Assembly: GCA_903857665.1 (NCBI GenBank)
Contig: CAIOFV010000098.1
Location: forward strand, 1 to 64,000
DNA from: an uncultured Myxococcales bacterium
GTDB taxonomy: Bacteria; Myxococcota_A; UBA9042; DTJE01
Direction: 5' to 3'
DNA: 64,000 bases
Shown piece by piece: positions 33,909-43,592 of this stretch. Every line of letters starts with the position of its first letter. Position 1 is the stretch's first letter. The position numbers were made by a program, and so were the translations under genes. Below the pieces are notes generated by a model that saw nothing but the letters and a program-made list of their open reading frames with translations, had not been told where the DNA came from and made no database searches.

Positions 33909-35443
33909 TTCTTCTTCCGCCCCTTCTGGCGCTGCTTGCGGGCCGCCTTTTCCTTCTTGCGGCGGCGATCCTTTTCGGCCTGCGACAGGCGGGGAACGCC
34001 GTAGCCCGGGCCCCAGCCGCCCGAAGGCCCTTCCTGGCCGGGCATCAGGTCCGACACGTCCTCGCCACGGGACTTCGCGAGGTCCAGGGCCTCCTTGAAG
34101 CCCGGCAGCCGCGACAGCAGGGACGGCTGCTTGCCGACCCGCTTCATCACTTCCCGCATCGTGTCGAAGCGCGTCAGGAGGTCCTTGACCTCGGGCACCT
34201 TCCGCCCGGAGCCGCGCGCGATGCGCTTCATGCGGCTGTCGCTGATGATTTCGGGCTTCCGGCGCTCCTCCGGGGTCATCGAGTGGATCATCGACTCGAT
34301 GCGCCCCAGGACCTTTTCGTCCACCGCGGCGCCTTCCGGCACCATGTCGTGGAAGAAGGGCAGCTTTTCCAGCGTGTCCCGCAGCGACCCCATCTTCTGG
34401 ATCGCCCGGATCTGCTCGAGGAACTGGACCAGGTTGAAGTTGCCCTTCAACAGCTGGATCGCGTCCTCTTCGGCCTTTTCCTGGTCGACGACCTTCTCGA
34501 AGTCCTTGACCAGGCCGACCACGTCGCCGAAGCCCAGGATGCGGCTGGCGATGCCTTCGGGGCGGAAGGGTTCGATCTTGCTGAGGTCTTCGCCCATGCC
34601 GACGAAGACGATGGGCTTGCCGGTGACGGCGCGGACGGACAGCGCGGCGCCGCCACGGGCGTCGCCGTCCATCTTGGTCATCACCACGCCGGTCAGGGAC
34701 AGGCGCTTGTCGAATTCCGACGCCATGCGGACGGCGTCCTGGCCGATCATGGCGTCCACGACCAGGAAGATGTTCTTCGGGTTCGTGCGCGCCTTGATCT
34801 GCGACAGTTCCTCCATGAGGGGCTCGTCGATGGCCAGGCGGCCGGCGGTGTCGAAGATGACCAGGTCGCGCTTTTCCGCGATGGCCTGCTTCATGGCCTC
34901 GGCGCAGAGATCTGGCGGCTGCAGCCCGGGGCGGTGGAAGACCGGGATGCCCAGGCGCTCGCCCAGCACCTTCAACTGGTCCACGGCGGCGGGGCGGTAG
35001 ATGTCGGCGGCGACCAGCATCGGCCGGTGCTTGCCTTCCTTCATCAGGCCGGCGATCTTGGCCGACGTGGTGGTCTTTCCGGTACCGTGCAAGCCGACCA
35101 TCATCACGGCGGTGACCCGCCCGGCCGGCTCGAACTCGATCTGCCGCTCGCCGTCGCCCATCAACGCGATCAACTGGTCGTGGCACAGCTTGACGAAGTG
35201 CTCGGCGGGCGTGACCTGGACCTTCTTGTGGTCGGTCTTGGCCTGCAGGCGAACGACCTCGCCCACGGCCTGCGTCTTCACGTGCTCCAGGAAGGCGTTG
35301 ACGACGGGCAGCGCGACGTCGGCTTCCAGCAGCGACACGCGGATGTCCCGCAGGGCCTCCTCGATCGCAGCTTCTGTGATGACCGCCTTCCCGGAGAGGC
35401 GGGCCCGGGCATTCCTGAATCCCTTCGTGAGGATCTCGAACAT
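33905..35443 (-). CDS. ffh: Signal recognition particle GTPase Ffh
   Basis: This 512-residue SRP54 protein targets nascent membrane and secreted proteins to SecYEG via FtsY. It has the N-terminal helical domain, the G domain with GLHGTGKTTTSAKIA and DTAGRLAIDE, MTKMDGDARGGAALS, and a methionine-bearing M domain (about 300-450) ending in a very basic tail (RRRKKEKAARKQRQKGRKKK). The tail has a Gly/Pro-rich linker before it. The gene heads the ffh-HEAT-dapA operon. Confidence 0.97.
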   Translation of the reverse strand: MFEILTKGFRNARARLSGKAVITEAAIEEALRDIRVSLLEADVALPVVNAFLEHVKTQAVGEVVRLQAKTDHKKVQVTPAEHFVKLCHDQLIALMGDGERQIEFEPAGRVTAVMMVGLHGTGKTTTSAKIAGLMKEGKHRPMLVAADIYRPAAVDQLKVLGERLGIPVFHRPGLQPPDLCAEAMKQAIAEKRDLVIFDTAGRLAIDEPLMEELSQIKARTNPKNIFLVVDAMIGQDAVRMASEFDKRLSLTGVVMTKMDGDARGGAALSVRAVTGKPIVFVGMGEDLSKIEPFRPEGIASRILGFGDVVGLVKDFEKVVDQEKAEEDAIQLLKGNFNLVQFLEQIRAIQKMGSLRDTLEKLPFFHDMVPEGAAVDEKVLGRIESMIHSMTPEERRKPEIISDSRMKRIARGSGRKVPEVKDLLTRFDTMREVMKRVGKQPSLLSRLPGFKEALDLAKSRGEDVSDLMPGQEGPSGGWGPGYGVPRLSQAEKDRRRKKEKAARKQRQKGRKKK

Positions 35444-35481
35444 CGCCGTCGTCGCTCCGCAAAGAAGAATCCCGGCGTAGG

Positions 35482-35510
35482 CTTATACGGGAGAGGGGCC
35501 TTCCAGTCAA
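35482..35510 (-). promoter_or_regulatory. Strong promoter candidate for ffh
   Basis: On the minus strand TTGACT (35505-35510) and TATAAG (35482-35487) are exactly 17 bases apart, each five-of-six. It lies about 40 bases before the ffh start. Confidence 0.62.
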
Positions 35511-35594
35511 GGCTCGCTGGCCGCAGCGCACCCCGGCCGAAGCCGGCGGCCATCCCCCGGGATTCCACCCCCCGGAACCCTCGCCGCCCGCGTT

Positions 35595-35623
35595 TTGACA
35601 TTGCCCCGGACGCACCGGATAAT
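35595..35623 (+). promoter_or_regulatory. Strong promoter candidate for the GT-C-like membrane gene
   Basis: TTGACA (35595-35600, perfect) and GATAAT (35618-35623, five-of-six) are 17 bases apart, about 20 bases before the ATG at 35645. It supports that ATG over the very long upstream open frame, which is antisense to ffh. Confidence 0.65.
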
Positions 35624-35644
35624 CGGCCGAAGGACGGAATTCTG

Positions 35645-37384
35645 ATGGCAATCCTGACCGAAGGCGACCCCGCCGGTCTTCAAACCAACGGCCCGCATCC
35701 CGCCCCGACGACGACGCCCGGGCGCGCCATCGCGCTGGCGATCGGCGTCGTCGGGTCCCTCTGGCTCACCGTCTTCCCCTACTCGGCGGCGCTGAACAAT
35801 CCGAACGAGCGCACCCGGGTACTGCAGGCACGGGCGATCGTCGATTCCGGGACCCTCGCGGTCGGGACCGCCGAACCCGGGGGCGGGGGGCTGGTCTACC
35901 GGGACATCTACGGCCGCACCGGGCCGGGGCCTTTCGTCAACGACATATCGGTCCGCTGCCAGGACCCGGCCGCCCCGATCCCGTGCGCCGGCCTGCTGTA
36001 CCCGGCCAAGGCCCCCGGCACCGCGCTGCTGGGAGTGCCCGCGCTGGCGCTGGCGCGCTGGGTCGGGTACGTCGATGACGGCCCCGACGGCGAGGCACGC
36101 GCCACCTGGATCCTCCGCCTGGCGGTGATGGCGTTCACGCTGGCGGGCCTGGTCGCGCTCGGAATGCTCCTCTGGCGGGCCGATGTCCGTCCACCGATCA
36201 TCGCGGGCACGATCGTCGCCGCCGGGCTCGGTTCCAGCGTCTTCCCCTACGGCGTGTCGTTCGTGGGCCACGCGGCGGCGGGCGCGGCGCTGCTCCTCGG
36301 GGTCCTGGCCCTGGTGCTGGCGGGCGATGGGCCCGCGTCCCGCTCGCGTACGGCATTCGCGATTCTGGGAGGGCTCCTCACGGGGTCGGCAGTCCTCTTC
36401 GAGTACCACGCCCTGCCCGCGGCGTTCGCGGTGGGCGTCTGGACGCTGGTGTCGCCCGCCCGTCGTCGGCTCCTGCCCGGCTTCATCGTCGGCGGCCTGA
36501 TCGCCGGGATGGCCTTCGGCTGGCTGCACAACGCGATGTTCGGCAGCCCCTGGGCGACCGGCCACACCACGCTGGTCAGCGCCCACAACCGCGCCAGCCA
36601 GGAACTGGGCTTCCTGGGGATCGATGGGCTCCATGCCGGCGCCCTCCTGGCGCTGCTTTTCGACCCGTACCTCGGCCTCGGGCCGGACATGCCCTGGTTG
36701 CTGGTGGCCGGCCTGGGAGGCCTGCCGCTGCTGGCCCGTTCCCGGCTGGGACGGCTTCCCCCGGGGGCCTCGCGCACTGTCTGCGCGGCCGCCGTTCTAT
36801 ACGTCCTCTTCGTTTCGTCCCTCGGCAAGTTCCGCATGATGAACGGGTGGTCCTTCGGCCCCCGGTATTTCGTCCCCGCGATGCTCCCGATGGCCCTCGC
36901 CGCAGGCGTGTTCTGGGACAGGGTGTCCCTGCGGCGGCCCTGGCTGGGCGCGGTGATCGGCGCCCTGGTCGTGCATTCCGTCGTCGTGATGGTCGCGCTA
37001 TCGATCGCCTACCCCAGCCCTCCCGCCGACATCCTGAACCCGTTCGGCGAACTGGCGGTGCCGCTGCTCCTCGAAGGCTACGGGGTCCGGACGATCGGCC
37101 TCGGCCTGGGCAGCGGCTGGTGGCTGCCGACCGGTCTCCTGGGGCTGGGGGCGCTGGCGATCGTCGCATGGGCTGCCGCGTCCGGGACACGGAAGCCCGC
37201 GAAGGCGGCGCTGGCCCTCGTCCTCGGGATCACGCTGGCGGCGGGCTACGCCTCCTGGCGGCCGAGCCCCAGGCCCGACACGGCGAACGAGCTTGAATTC
37301 ATGCGATCCACGGTGGAAGGGGCTGGCCCGACCGGGAACGGCAGCTTCTTCGGGCCGAATCCCCAGGAAGTCCCCCTGAAATGA
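35645..37384 (+). CDS. Polytopic membrane protein of GT-C glycosyltransferase type
   Basis: This 579-residue protein has about twelve membrane helices. The first periplasmic loop carries NNPNERTRVLQARAIVDSG and a later LYPAKAPGTALLG. Both resemble the loop regions of lipid-phosphate-sugar-dependent GT-C transferases, so it may glycosylate a lipid or protein on the periplasmic side. The catalytic acidic residue is not certain. It has a strong own promoter. It is followed 55 bases later by a second GT-C-like gene. Confidence 0.72.
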   Translation: MAILTEGDPAGLQTNGPHPAPTTTPGRAIALAIGVVGSLWLTVFPYSAALNNPNERTRVLQARAIVDSGTLAVGTAEPGGGGLVYRDIYGRTGPGPFVNDISVRCQDPAAPIPCAGLLYPAKAPGTALLGVPALALARWVGYVDDGPDGEARATWILRLAVMAFTLAGLVALGMLLWRADVRPPIIAGTIVAAGLGSSVFPYGVSFVGHAAAGAALLLGVLALVLAGDGPASRSRTAFAILGGLLTGSAVLFEYHALPAAFAVGVWTLVSPARRRLLPGFIVGGLIAGMAFGWLHNAMFGSPWATGHTTLVSAHNRASQELGFLGIDGLHAGALLALLFDPYLGLGPDMPWLLVAGLGGLPLLARSRLGRLPPGASRTVCAAAVLYVLFVSSLGKFRMMNGWSFGPRYFVPAMLPMALAAGVFWDRVSLRRPWLGAVIGALVVHSVVVMVALSIAYPSPPADILNPFGELAVPLLLEGYGVRTIGLGLGSGWWLPTGLLGLGALAIVAWAAASGTRKPAKAALALVLGITLAAGYASWRPSPRPDTANELEFMRSTVEGAGPTGNGSFFGPNPQEVPLK

Positions 37385-37439
37385 AGTTCGTCGCCGGGGG
37401 CGATCGTGTACGCTGCGGCGCGCCCGGACGGAGGTCCCC

Positions 37440-39056
37440 ATGGATGCGACGACGAATCTCGCCGAACAGGCGGGCCTGCCCCCCGCGAGCGCGACCCGCC
37501 CCCCGGCATCCACCGTTGACCGCCGCTGGGACGTGCTGGCCGGTATCGTGCTGGTAGCCGCCCTTGCATTTCGGCTCGGCCACGTCGCCGAGGCCCGCTT
37601 CGCCGGCGACGAGGCCTTCCAGTTCACGGTCGCCAGCCGGGTGGCCGCGCTCCAGATGTTCCCCGTCACCGGAACTGCCATCACCGGCGCCGTCGAGGCC
37701 TCGATTCCCGGAGGGATGTACTACCTCCTGAATGCCATTCCGCTGTTCTTCACGGACCGCGCCGAGGGTCCCATGGTGTTCACGTCCCTGCTGAACCTGC
37801 TGGCGCTGGCCTTCGGCTACTGGCTGCTCCGGCGCGAGTACGGGAGGCCCGCCGCGCTGGTCGCGCTGCTGGTGGCCGTCTTCAACCCCTTCCACGTCTT
37901 CCATTCCGACCGCCAGTGGAATCCCAACCTCATGGTCCCCTTCAGTTTCGCCTGGATGTACGCGATGACCCGGATCGTGCGGGACCAGGGCCGCTGGTCC
38001 TGGTTCTGGCTCCCCGTGCTGCTGGCGATCCTCCTGCAGTTGCACCTGTCGGCGACGCTGGTCGTCGCGCTGACCGGGGTGGCGCTGGCCGTGGCACGGC
38101 CCCGGGCGATCGCGTGGAAACACCTCGCCGGCGGCGGCGCGGCCGCGGTCGCCCTCTACCTCCCGTACGTGGTCTGGGACGCGCAGCAGGGATTTGTCGC
38201 CACGAAGGCGCTGCTGGCCAACCTGTCCGGGACCACGGCACCGGTGGCCGAGGCCCTGCGCGCGGCGTATTACATGGTCCTGTATCCCGCTGGCGACTTC
38301 ACGTACGTCGTCGCGAAGGGGAACTTCTTCCCGATGACCGAGTGGGAGTTCCTGGGTGGCGACGGCGCCCGGATCTACGCGGACTTCCTGGGCCTGCCTG
38401 GGATCGCGGGATGGTGCCTGGCCGGCGGCATCGTCGCCGGGATCCTGGCGTCCCTGGTCGCCATGCTCGGCCTTCTGGTCGCCACGGCCCGGCGCCTCTT
38501 CCGGGGCCTCCGCCCCGCCATCGCGGCCGACCCCCTCGCGATGCTGGCCGCCATCAACCTTCCCCTGGTCCTGGCCGTGTTCTGGGGGCGCAAGCCCTTC
38601 TATCCCCATTTCACGATTGTCGTGTTCCCGCTGGCCCTGGTGCCTATCGCCTGGGCGGTGTCGCGCCTGAAGCCAGGCCGTGCCGTGATCGCGGCCGTGG
38701 GGACGGCGATTGCCCTGGCGGCCGTCCAGGGCGTGCTGACGTCCCGCTGGTACGCCCAGGACGAAAGCCTGACCAGCGTCCCGGTCCAGCGCGAGGCCGC
38801 GCGGGTCATCCTCGACGACTCGAGCGGCGCGCCGATGGCCTTCCAATGCGCACTGCCCCGGTCCCGCTGCAACAGCTATCCGATGCACATCCTGGCCCGC
38901 CAGGAAATGCGACGCGACTTCGTGGAACACGACCGCGCCGACCTCACCTATTCGCTGGTGCTCCCCGGCGAGGCCAACGCGGTCGGTGCCACCCGCGTCT
39001 GGGACCTCGGGCCGGACTGGCTGGTCCGGCGGGACAAGGCATCAGGATCCCGCTGA
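37440..39056 (+). CDS. GT39/ArnT-like membrane glycosyltransferase
   Basis: This 538-residue protein has about eleven membrane helices. Its first extracytoplasmic loop contains AEARFAGDEAFQF with the acidic DE expected of GT39/GT83-type enzymes, followed by PGGMYYLL and FNPFHVFHSDRQWNPN. Such enzymes use polyprenyl-phosphate sugars. A C-terminal periplasmic domain of about 120 residues follows the last helix. Substrate unknown. GGAGGTCCCC precedes the ATG. Confidence 0.82.
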   Translation: MDATTNLAEQAGLPPASATRPPASTVDRRWDVLAGIVLVAALAFRLGHVAEARFAGDEAFQFTVASRVAALQMFPVTGTAITGAVEASIPGGMYYLLNAIPLFFTDRAEGPMVFTSLLNLLALAFGYWLLRREYGRPAALVALLVAVFNPFHVFHSDRQWNPNLMVPFSFAWMYAMTRIVRDQGRWSWFWLPVLLAILLQLHLSATLVVALTGVALAVARPRAIAWKHLAGGGAAAVALYLPYVVWDAQQGFVATKALLANLSGTTAPVAEALRAAYYMVLYPAGDFTYVVAKGNFFPMTEWEFLGGDGARIYADFLGLPGIAGWCLAGGIVAGILASLVAMLGLLVATARRLFRGLRPAIAADPLAMLAAINLPLVLAVFWGRKPFYPHFTIVVFPLALVPIAWAVSRLKPGRAVIAAVGTAIALAAVQGVLTSRWYAQDESLTSVPVQREAARVILDDSSGAPMAFQCALPRSRCNSYPMHILARQEMRRDFVEHDRADLTYSLVLPGEANAVGATRVWDLGPDWLVRRDKASGSR

Positions 39057-39211
39057 AAACGGCGCCTCCCGATCATTCCAGCCTCAACATGTCGATTGTC
39101 CCCTTTCCTTTCGCGATGCGATGGATAGCATTCGGCCCGAAGACCCAGACCCGAGTGATGGAGCCGGTCGCGCAGGCGACGGCATCTCGTCTTGCTCCAA
39201 CAGGTTGGCTC

Positions 39212-40156
39212 ATGCAGTCACACGGCACCCGCAGAAGCATCCCGGACGAGCATCTGATCGAGGACCTGCGCCGCGTCGCCGGGCACCAGGGGACGGGTTC
39301 GCTGACGATGCGCTCCTATTCGCAGAACGGCGGGGTTTTCCACCCATCGACGTTCATCCGCCGGTTCGGGACCTGGTCGAAGGCGCTGGTCCGGGCGGGC
39401 TTGGCGGTCGTGCACTTCAATTCCGGGATCGATGCCGCCGTGGCGCTGGCCGACATGAAGTGCGTCGCCGTCCGGCTGGGCCGGACGACCCTGACGCAAG
39501 CGGAGTATCGCCGGCACGGGACGTGGGGTCGGGAGCCGTTCATCCGGCACTTCGGCTCCTGGATGGCGGCGCTGAAGGCCGCCGATCTCGGGCCGTCACG
39601 CACGTGGAACCTGTCCGACGAGGATCTGTTCCGCAACATCGAACGGTTGTGGCGCACCCTCGGGCGGCAACCCTATTACGGCGAGCTCGAAAAGCCCTTC
39701 TCGGCCTACGTGGCCGGGACCTATGAATACCGCTTCGGGACGTGGCGAAAGGCGCTGGACGCCTTCGTGGCCTTCATGGGAAGCCCTCCTTCGAACTGGA
39801 CTGACGACGACGAGCGTTCGCCCGATGTCGGCGCGACCGCGACCGGGAAGAGGCCCCCGTGGACCATCGACTGGCGCATGCGCTTCCAGGTGATGCGACG
39901 CGACGACTTCCGGTGCCTCCAGTGCGGGGCCTCCCCGACGCCGGGCGAGGAACTCGGGGTGGAACACGTTCCCGGCAACAACGGGGCAACGGATCCCGTT
40001 CCCGCCGATTTCCGGACGCTGTGTCGGAGGTGTCAGGCGAAACAGCAGCCTCGACCGTTCGTCCGGTTCGGCGCCCGGGATCGCCGAAAGGCCGCGGACG
40101 CCGACAAGGCCCCGGGGGTCATTCGACCACTTCCAGCACCTGCGGGGCCGCGCTGA
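39212..40156 (+). CDS. HNH endonuclease with three homing-endonuclease-type repeats
   Basis: This 314-residue protein has three repeats of about 55 residues (about 10-64, 72-126 and 134-190), each ending in a motif like FIRRFGTWSKALVRAGL, FIRHFGSWMAALKAADL or EYRFGTWRKALDAF. These match the homing-endonuclease-associated repeat. An HNH-type domain follows (about 222-280): FRCLQCG, EHVPGNNG and TLCRRCQAK. The usual Asp-His pair is Glu-His and the last Asn is Gln, so activity is uncertain. It is freestanding and not inside an intron or intein. Its ATG is ambiguous among several upstream; the 3' end overlaps deoA by 38 bases. Confidence 0.75.
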   Translation: MQSHGTRRSIPDEHLIEDLRRVAGHQGTGSLTMRSYSQNGGVFHPSTFIRRFGTWSKALVRAGLAVVHFNSGIDAAVALADMKCVAVRLGRTTLTQAEYRRHGTWGREPFIRHFGSWMAALKAADLGPSRTWNLSDEDLFRNIERLWRTLGRQPYYGELEKPFSAYVAGTYEYRFGTWRKALDAFVAFMGSPPSNWTDDDERSPDVGATATGKRPPWTIDWRMRFQVMRRDDFRCLQCGASPTPGEELGVEHVPGNNGATDPVPADFRTLCRRCQAKQQPRPFVRFGARDRRKAADADKAPGVIRPLPAPAGPR

Positions 40157-41423
40157 CCCGACCGCCGCCGATGACAAAGGCATCGCGCACCAGCGCCTCG
40201 GCCTCGGGCACCTTCGACGCGTCGTTGAACAGGATCGTCGCGAGAGGTTCCCCGGCCTTCACCTCGGCCCCGAGGCGCGCCCGCATCCGCAGCCCCACCG
40301 CAGGGTCGATGCGATCCTCCTTCCGTTGCCTCCCGCCGCCCAGGACCAGCGCTGCCAGCCCGACCTGCTCGCAGTCGATGGCCTGGACGTTGCCCGTCCG
40401 CGGCGCCTCCACGTCCCGCGAGGCCCTCGCAACGGGCAGGAGCCCGGGATCGTCCACCGCCCGCGCGTCGCCCCCCTGGAATGCGACCATCCGCCGGAAA
40501 ACTTCCAGCCCGGACCCGTCGGCGATCGCCGCCCGGATTCGCGCCTCGCCGCCGTCCTGGGACGCAGCGGCGCCCCCCAGGGCCAGCATCCGCCCGCCCA
40601 GGGTCACGACCAGCCCGACGGTGTCCGCCGGACCTTCCCCGCGCAGCACCTCGATCGACTCCTCGATTTCCAGCGCGTTCCCCACGGCCCAGCCGATGGG
40701 TTCGTTCATGTCGGTGAGGTAGGCCACCGTCTGCACGCCCGACCGGTTGCCCAGGCCCACCAGCGCGTGCGCCAGGGCCCGGGCCCGCTCCCGGGTCTTC
40801 ATGAACGCCCCGGACCCGACCTTCACGTCCAGCACCAGCCCCGAAATCCCTTCGGCCAGCTTCTTGCTGAGGATCGACGCGGCGATCAGCGGGATCGATT
40901 CGACGGTGCCCGTCACGTCCCGCAAGGCGTACATGCGTTTGTCCGCCGGGACGATCGACTCGGTCTGGCCGATCATGCAGGTGCCGATCGTCGCCACCCC
41001 CTCGATGAACCGGGCCGGCGACAGGTCCGTCCGGAAGCCCGGGATCGATTCCAGTTTGTCCAGCGTGCCGCCCGTGTGGCCCAGGCCGCGGCCCGAGATC
41101 ATCGGCACCTTCACGCCGCACGCGGCGACCAGCGGCGCCAGCGGGATGGAGATCTTGTCGCCGACCCCGCCGGTGGAGTGCTTGTCGACCTTTCGGCCGG
41201 GGAGGCGCGACAGGTCGAACACGTCGCCCGAATGCAGCATCGCCTGGGTCCAGGCGACCAGTTCCGCGTCGGTCAGCCCCCGGAAGAACACGGCCATCAG
41301 CAGCGCCGCCGCCTGGTAGTCCGGGACCTCCCCGCTGACGATGCCCGAGATGACCTCGCGGATCGTCGCCGGATCCAGTTCGGCCCCGTCGCGCTTGCGC
41401 CGGATCACTTCCGCCATGTGCAT
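40119..41423 (-). CDS. deoA: Thymidine/pyrimidine-nucleoside phosphorylase
   Basis: This 434-residue enzyme cleaves thymidine or other pyrimidine nucleosides with phosphate. The family signature near 110-125 in SGRGLGHTGGTLDKLES is present, as is KHSTGGVGDKISIPLAP for phosphate binding. A C-terminal lipoyl-like hammerhead domain closes the protein. The ATG at 41423 is preceded by GGAG at eight bases. It follows a helical protein gene and hisS on the same strand. Confidence 0.93.
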   Translation of the reverse strand: MHMAEVIRRKRDGAELDPATIREVISGIVSGEVPDYQAAALLMAVFFRGLTDAELVAWTQAMLHSGDVFDLSRLPGRKVDKHSTGGVGDKISIPLAPLVAACGVKVPMISGRGLGHTGGTLDKLESIPGFRTDLSPARFIEGVATIGTCMIGQTESIVPADKRMYALRDVTGTVESIPLIAASILSKKLAEGISGLVLDVKVGSGAFMKTRERARALAHALVGLGNRSGVQTVAYLTDMNEPIGWAVGNALEIEESIEVLRGEGPADTVGLVVTLGGRMLALGGAAASQDGGEARIRAAIADGSGLEVFRRMVAFQGGDARAVDDPGLLPVARASRDVEAPRTGNVQAIDCEQVGLAALVLGGGRQRKEDRIDPAVGLRMRARLGAEVKAGEPLATILFNDASKVPEAEALVRDAFVIGGGRVSAAPQVLEVVE

Positions 41424-41463
41424 CGCGCGTCTCCTCAATCCCGGAACGATGGCCCGGAGGGGA

Positions 41464-42132
41464 TCATGCGGGCCCGGGGCGATCGGCAACGGCGCGCGCC
41501 AGCAGGATGACGCGGCCTTCCTTCACCACGACCGAAAACGACACGTCGGGAACGCCCAGCTTCTGGGCCTGGGCCAGGCGCTGCTTGTCGAGGCCGGCCC
41601 TGAAGGCCGACTCGGTGATGCCCTCGTTCGCGAGGCCCAGGGAGGACCGGGCCGAGATGTAGTCGATGTAAAGGCGCTTGAGCGGGTCGTCCGGTTCGGG
41701 CGCGGGCGCGGCCGCGCGAGCCGGAGTCGCCCGCACCGACGGCGTAGGTGGCGGCGAAGACTGCGTCGCCGGCAAGCCCTCATCCTCATCCACCGGTTGG
41801 GCCTCCCGGGGGGTGCTGCTGGCATACCCGGCGTCGCGCCGCATGGACTCCCGGGTGATCCTGCCTTCCTCCAACTCGCGCATGATCCGGTCCCAGTGCA
41901 CCGCCAGCGTCCGGTACCGCTGCAGCAGGGCCTGGAACCTGAACTTGTGGACCGCGCGGCGTGCGTCGTTCAGGGCGCTCACGCGGATGAACCGCTCCAA
42001 CTGGTCGCGCTCGAACAGCGGGGGCAGCTTCTCCAGGCCCAGGAAGAAGCCCTGGTATTTGACGCGCATCTTTTCGATGCGGATCGCCAGGTCGGCGAGG
42101 TCGTTGTCCAGTTCCTTGTCGGTGACCGCCAC
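41464..42132 (-). CDS. Unknown helical protein, resembles an MXAN_5187-type family
   Basis: This 222-residue soluble protein has an N-terminal coiled-coil-like region (about 1-95), a Pro/Ala-rich linker (about 105-145) and a C-terminal domain (LKRLYIDYISARSSLGLANEG, then FSVVVKEGRVILLAR). The C-terminal domain resembles a small family described from Myxococcus (MXAN_5187 C-terminal type); I cannot verify this without a search. GTG start; the ribosome site lies inside the end of hisS, four bases upstream of the start. Function unknown. Confidence 0.65.
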   Translation of the reverse strand: MAVTDKELDNDLADLAIRIEKMRVKYQGFFLGLEKLPPLFERDQLERFIRVSALNDARRAVHKFRFQALLQRYRTLAVHWDRIMRELEEGRITRESMRRDAGYASSTPREAQPVDEDEGLPATQSSPPPTPSVRATPARAAAPAPEPDDPLKRLYIDYISARSSLGLANEGITESAFRAGLDKQRLAQAQKLGVPDVSFSVVVKEGRVILLARAVADRPGPA

Positions 42133-42136
42133 GGGT

Positions 42137-43450
42137 TCACCCCTTCGATGCGCCCCTGCGCAGGTGCTCTGCCAGGTCCGCCAATGCCACGGACGCCTGC
42201 TCGCCCGTCGACAGGTCCTTCACCGCGACCCGCCCTTCCGCCGCTTCCGCGTCGCCCAGCAGCAGCGCGAACCGCGCCCCGCGACGCACCGCGTACTCGA
42301 TCTGCTTCTTCAGGCGCGCGGCAGGCTCGGGCGCAGACTCGGCCCGCAGGCCCGCCCGGCGCAGGTCCGCCACCACGCGCACTCCGGCCGCCAGCAGCGG
42401 TTCCCCCAGGATGCACAGCACGGCCTGCGGGCCGGTCGCGCCGGTGGGGGCGCAACCCAGTTCAGCCAGTGCCGCGAACAACCGGTCCACGCCGATGCTG
42501 ATCCCGACGCAGGGAATCGCCGGCACGCCGTAGGTTTCCAGCAGCGTGTCGTACCGCCCACCGCTCATCACCGAACCGACCGACGGCAGGTCCAGCAGCG
42601 TGGTTTCGTACACTGTGCCCGTGTAGTAGTCCAGGCCGCGGGCGATGCGGAGGTCCAGCCCGACCCGGTCGCCGTGCCCCATGGCCTCCAGGACGCGCAT
42701 CACGGTCCGCAGGTGCGCCACGCCCGGGGAGGCGTCGGGATGCGCCACGACACGATCCAGCGCCGCCTCGTCTCGCCCGTCGCCCAGCAGGCCCAGCAGC
42801 CGATCCGCGCGATCCGGCCCCACGCCATCCAGCCCGGCCAGGATTTCCCGCACCGCGTCGCGCCCGATTTTTTCCAGCTTGTCGATGGTCCGCAGGACCT
42901 CGGCCTGGGCCTTCGGATCGGCCACGTCGGCTTCGGCCAGCAGCGCGTTCAGTACGCCGCGGTGGCCCACCCGCACCATGAACCGCGTAAGCCCCAGGCC
43001 CTCCAGTGCCAGGATGCCCGCGGCGATGCAATCGGCATCGGACAGCGGCGAGGCCGATCCCACGATGTCGGCATCGTACTGCATGAACTCGCGAAAACGC
43101 CCGTGGGCGGGCTTTTCGGCACGCCACACGGTCCCGGCCTGGTACCGCTTGAACGGCTTGGGGAGGTCCCGGTACTGCGCCACGACGCGCGCCAGCGGCA
43201 CGGTCAGATCGTATCGCAACGCCACCTTGCGGCCGCCGTTGTCCTCGAACCGGTACAGCAGTTTTTCGCCCTCGTCGCCGTACTTGCCCAGCAGGACGTC
43301 GGCATACTCGATGGCGGGCGTCGATAGCGGCGCGAAGCCGCACGCCTCGAAGGCCCGCGTGATCGCGTCCAGCATGGTCTGCCGACCCGCCTGCTCGGCC
43401 GGCAGGAAATCCCGGAACCCCTTCAACAGCCTCGGCTCGACCACTGCCAC
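42137..43450 (-). CDS. hisS: Histidyl-tRNA synthetase
   Basis: This 437-residue class II synthetase charges tRNA-His. Motif 2 contains FKRYQAGTVWRAEKPAHGRFREF, and the histidine-specific ARGLDYYTGTVYE motif is near residue 260. The anticodon-binding domain occupies the last 95 residues. The start is GTG with GGAAGGGA upstream; a second GTG two codons later is possible. It heads a hisS-(helical protein)-deoA operon. Confidence 0.96.
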   Translation of the reverse strand: MAVVEPRLLKGFRDFLPAEQAGRQTMLDAITRAFEACGFAPLSTPAIEYADVLLGKYGDEGEKLLYRFEDNGGRKVALRYDLTVPLARVVAQYRDLPKPFKRYQAGTVWRAEKPAHGRFREFMQYDADIVGSASPLSDADCIAAGILALEGLGLTRFMVRVGHRGVLNALLAEADVADPKAQAEVLRTIDKLEKIGRDAVREILAGLDGVGPDRADRLLGLLGDGRDEAALDRVVAHPDASPGVAHLRTVMRVLEAMGHGDRVGLDLRIARGLDYYTGTVYETTLLDLPSVGSVMSGGRYDTLLETYGVPAIPCVGISIGVDRLFAALAELGCAPTGATGPQAVLCILGEPLLAAGVRVVADLRRAGLRAESAPEPAARLKKQIEYAVRRGARFALLLGDAEAAEGRVAVKDLSTGEQASVALADLAEHLRRGASKG

Positions 43451-43592
43451 TGCGTCCCTTCCCCCGAAACATCGACGGCAGGGATTCTACCACGGCGTCT
43501 TGGGCGAAGTCGGACAGGCGCTCGATGGGCACATGGCCACTCCGGCTCCCGCGGCTTGCAGGCGCCCGGGTTTCAGGTGTAGAACGCCCTTC

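Noticed and set aside
33839..35644. Upstream 600-codon extension of the GT-C-like membrane gene
   Set aside because: It runs antisense to ffh, and a strong promoter (35595-35623) lies inside it just before the ATG at 35645.
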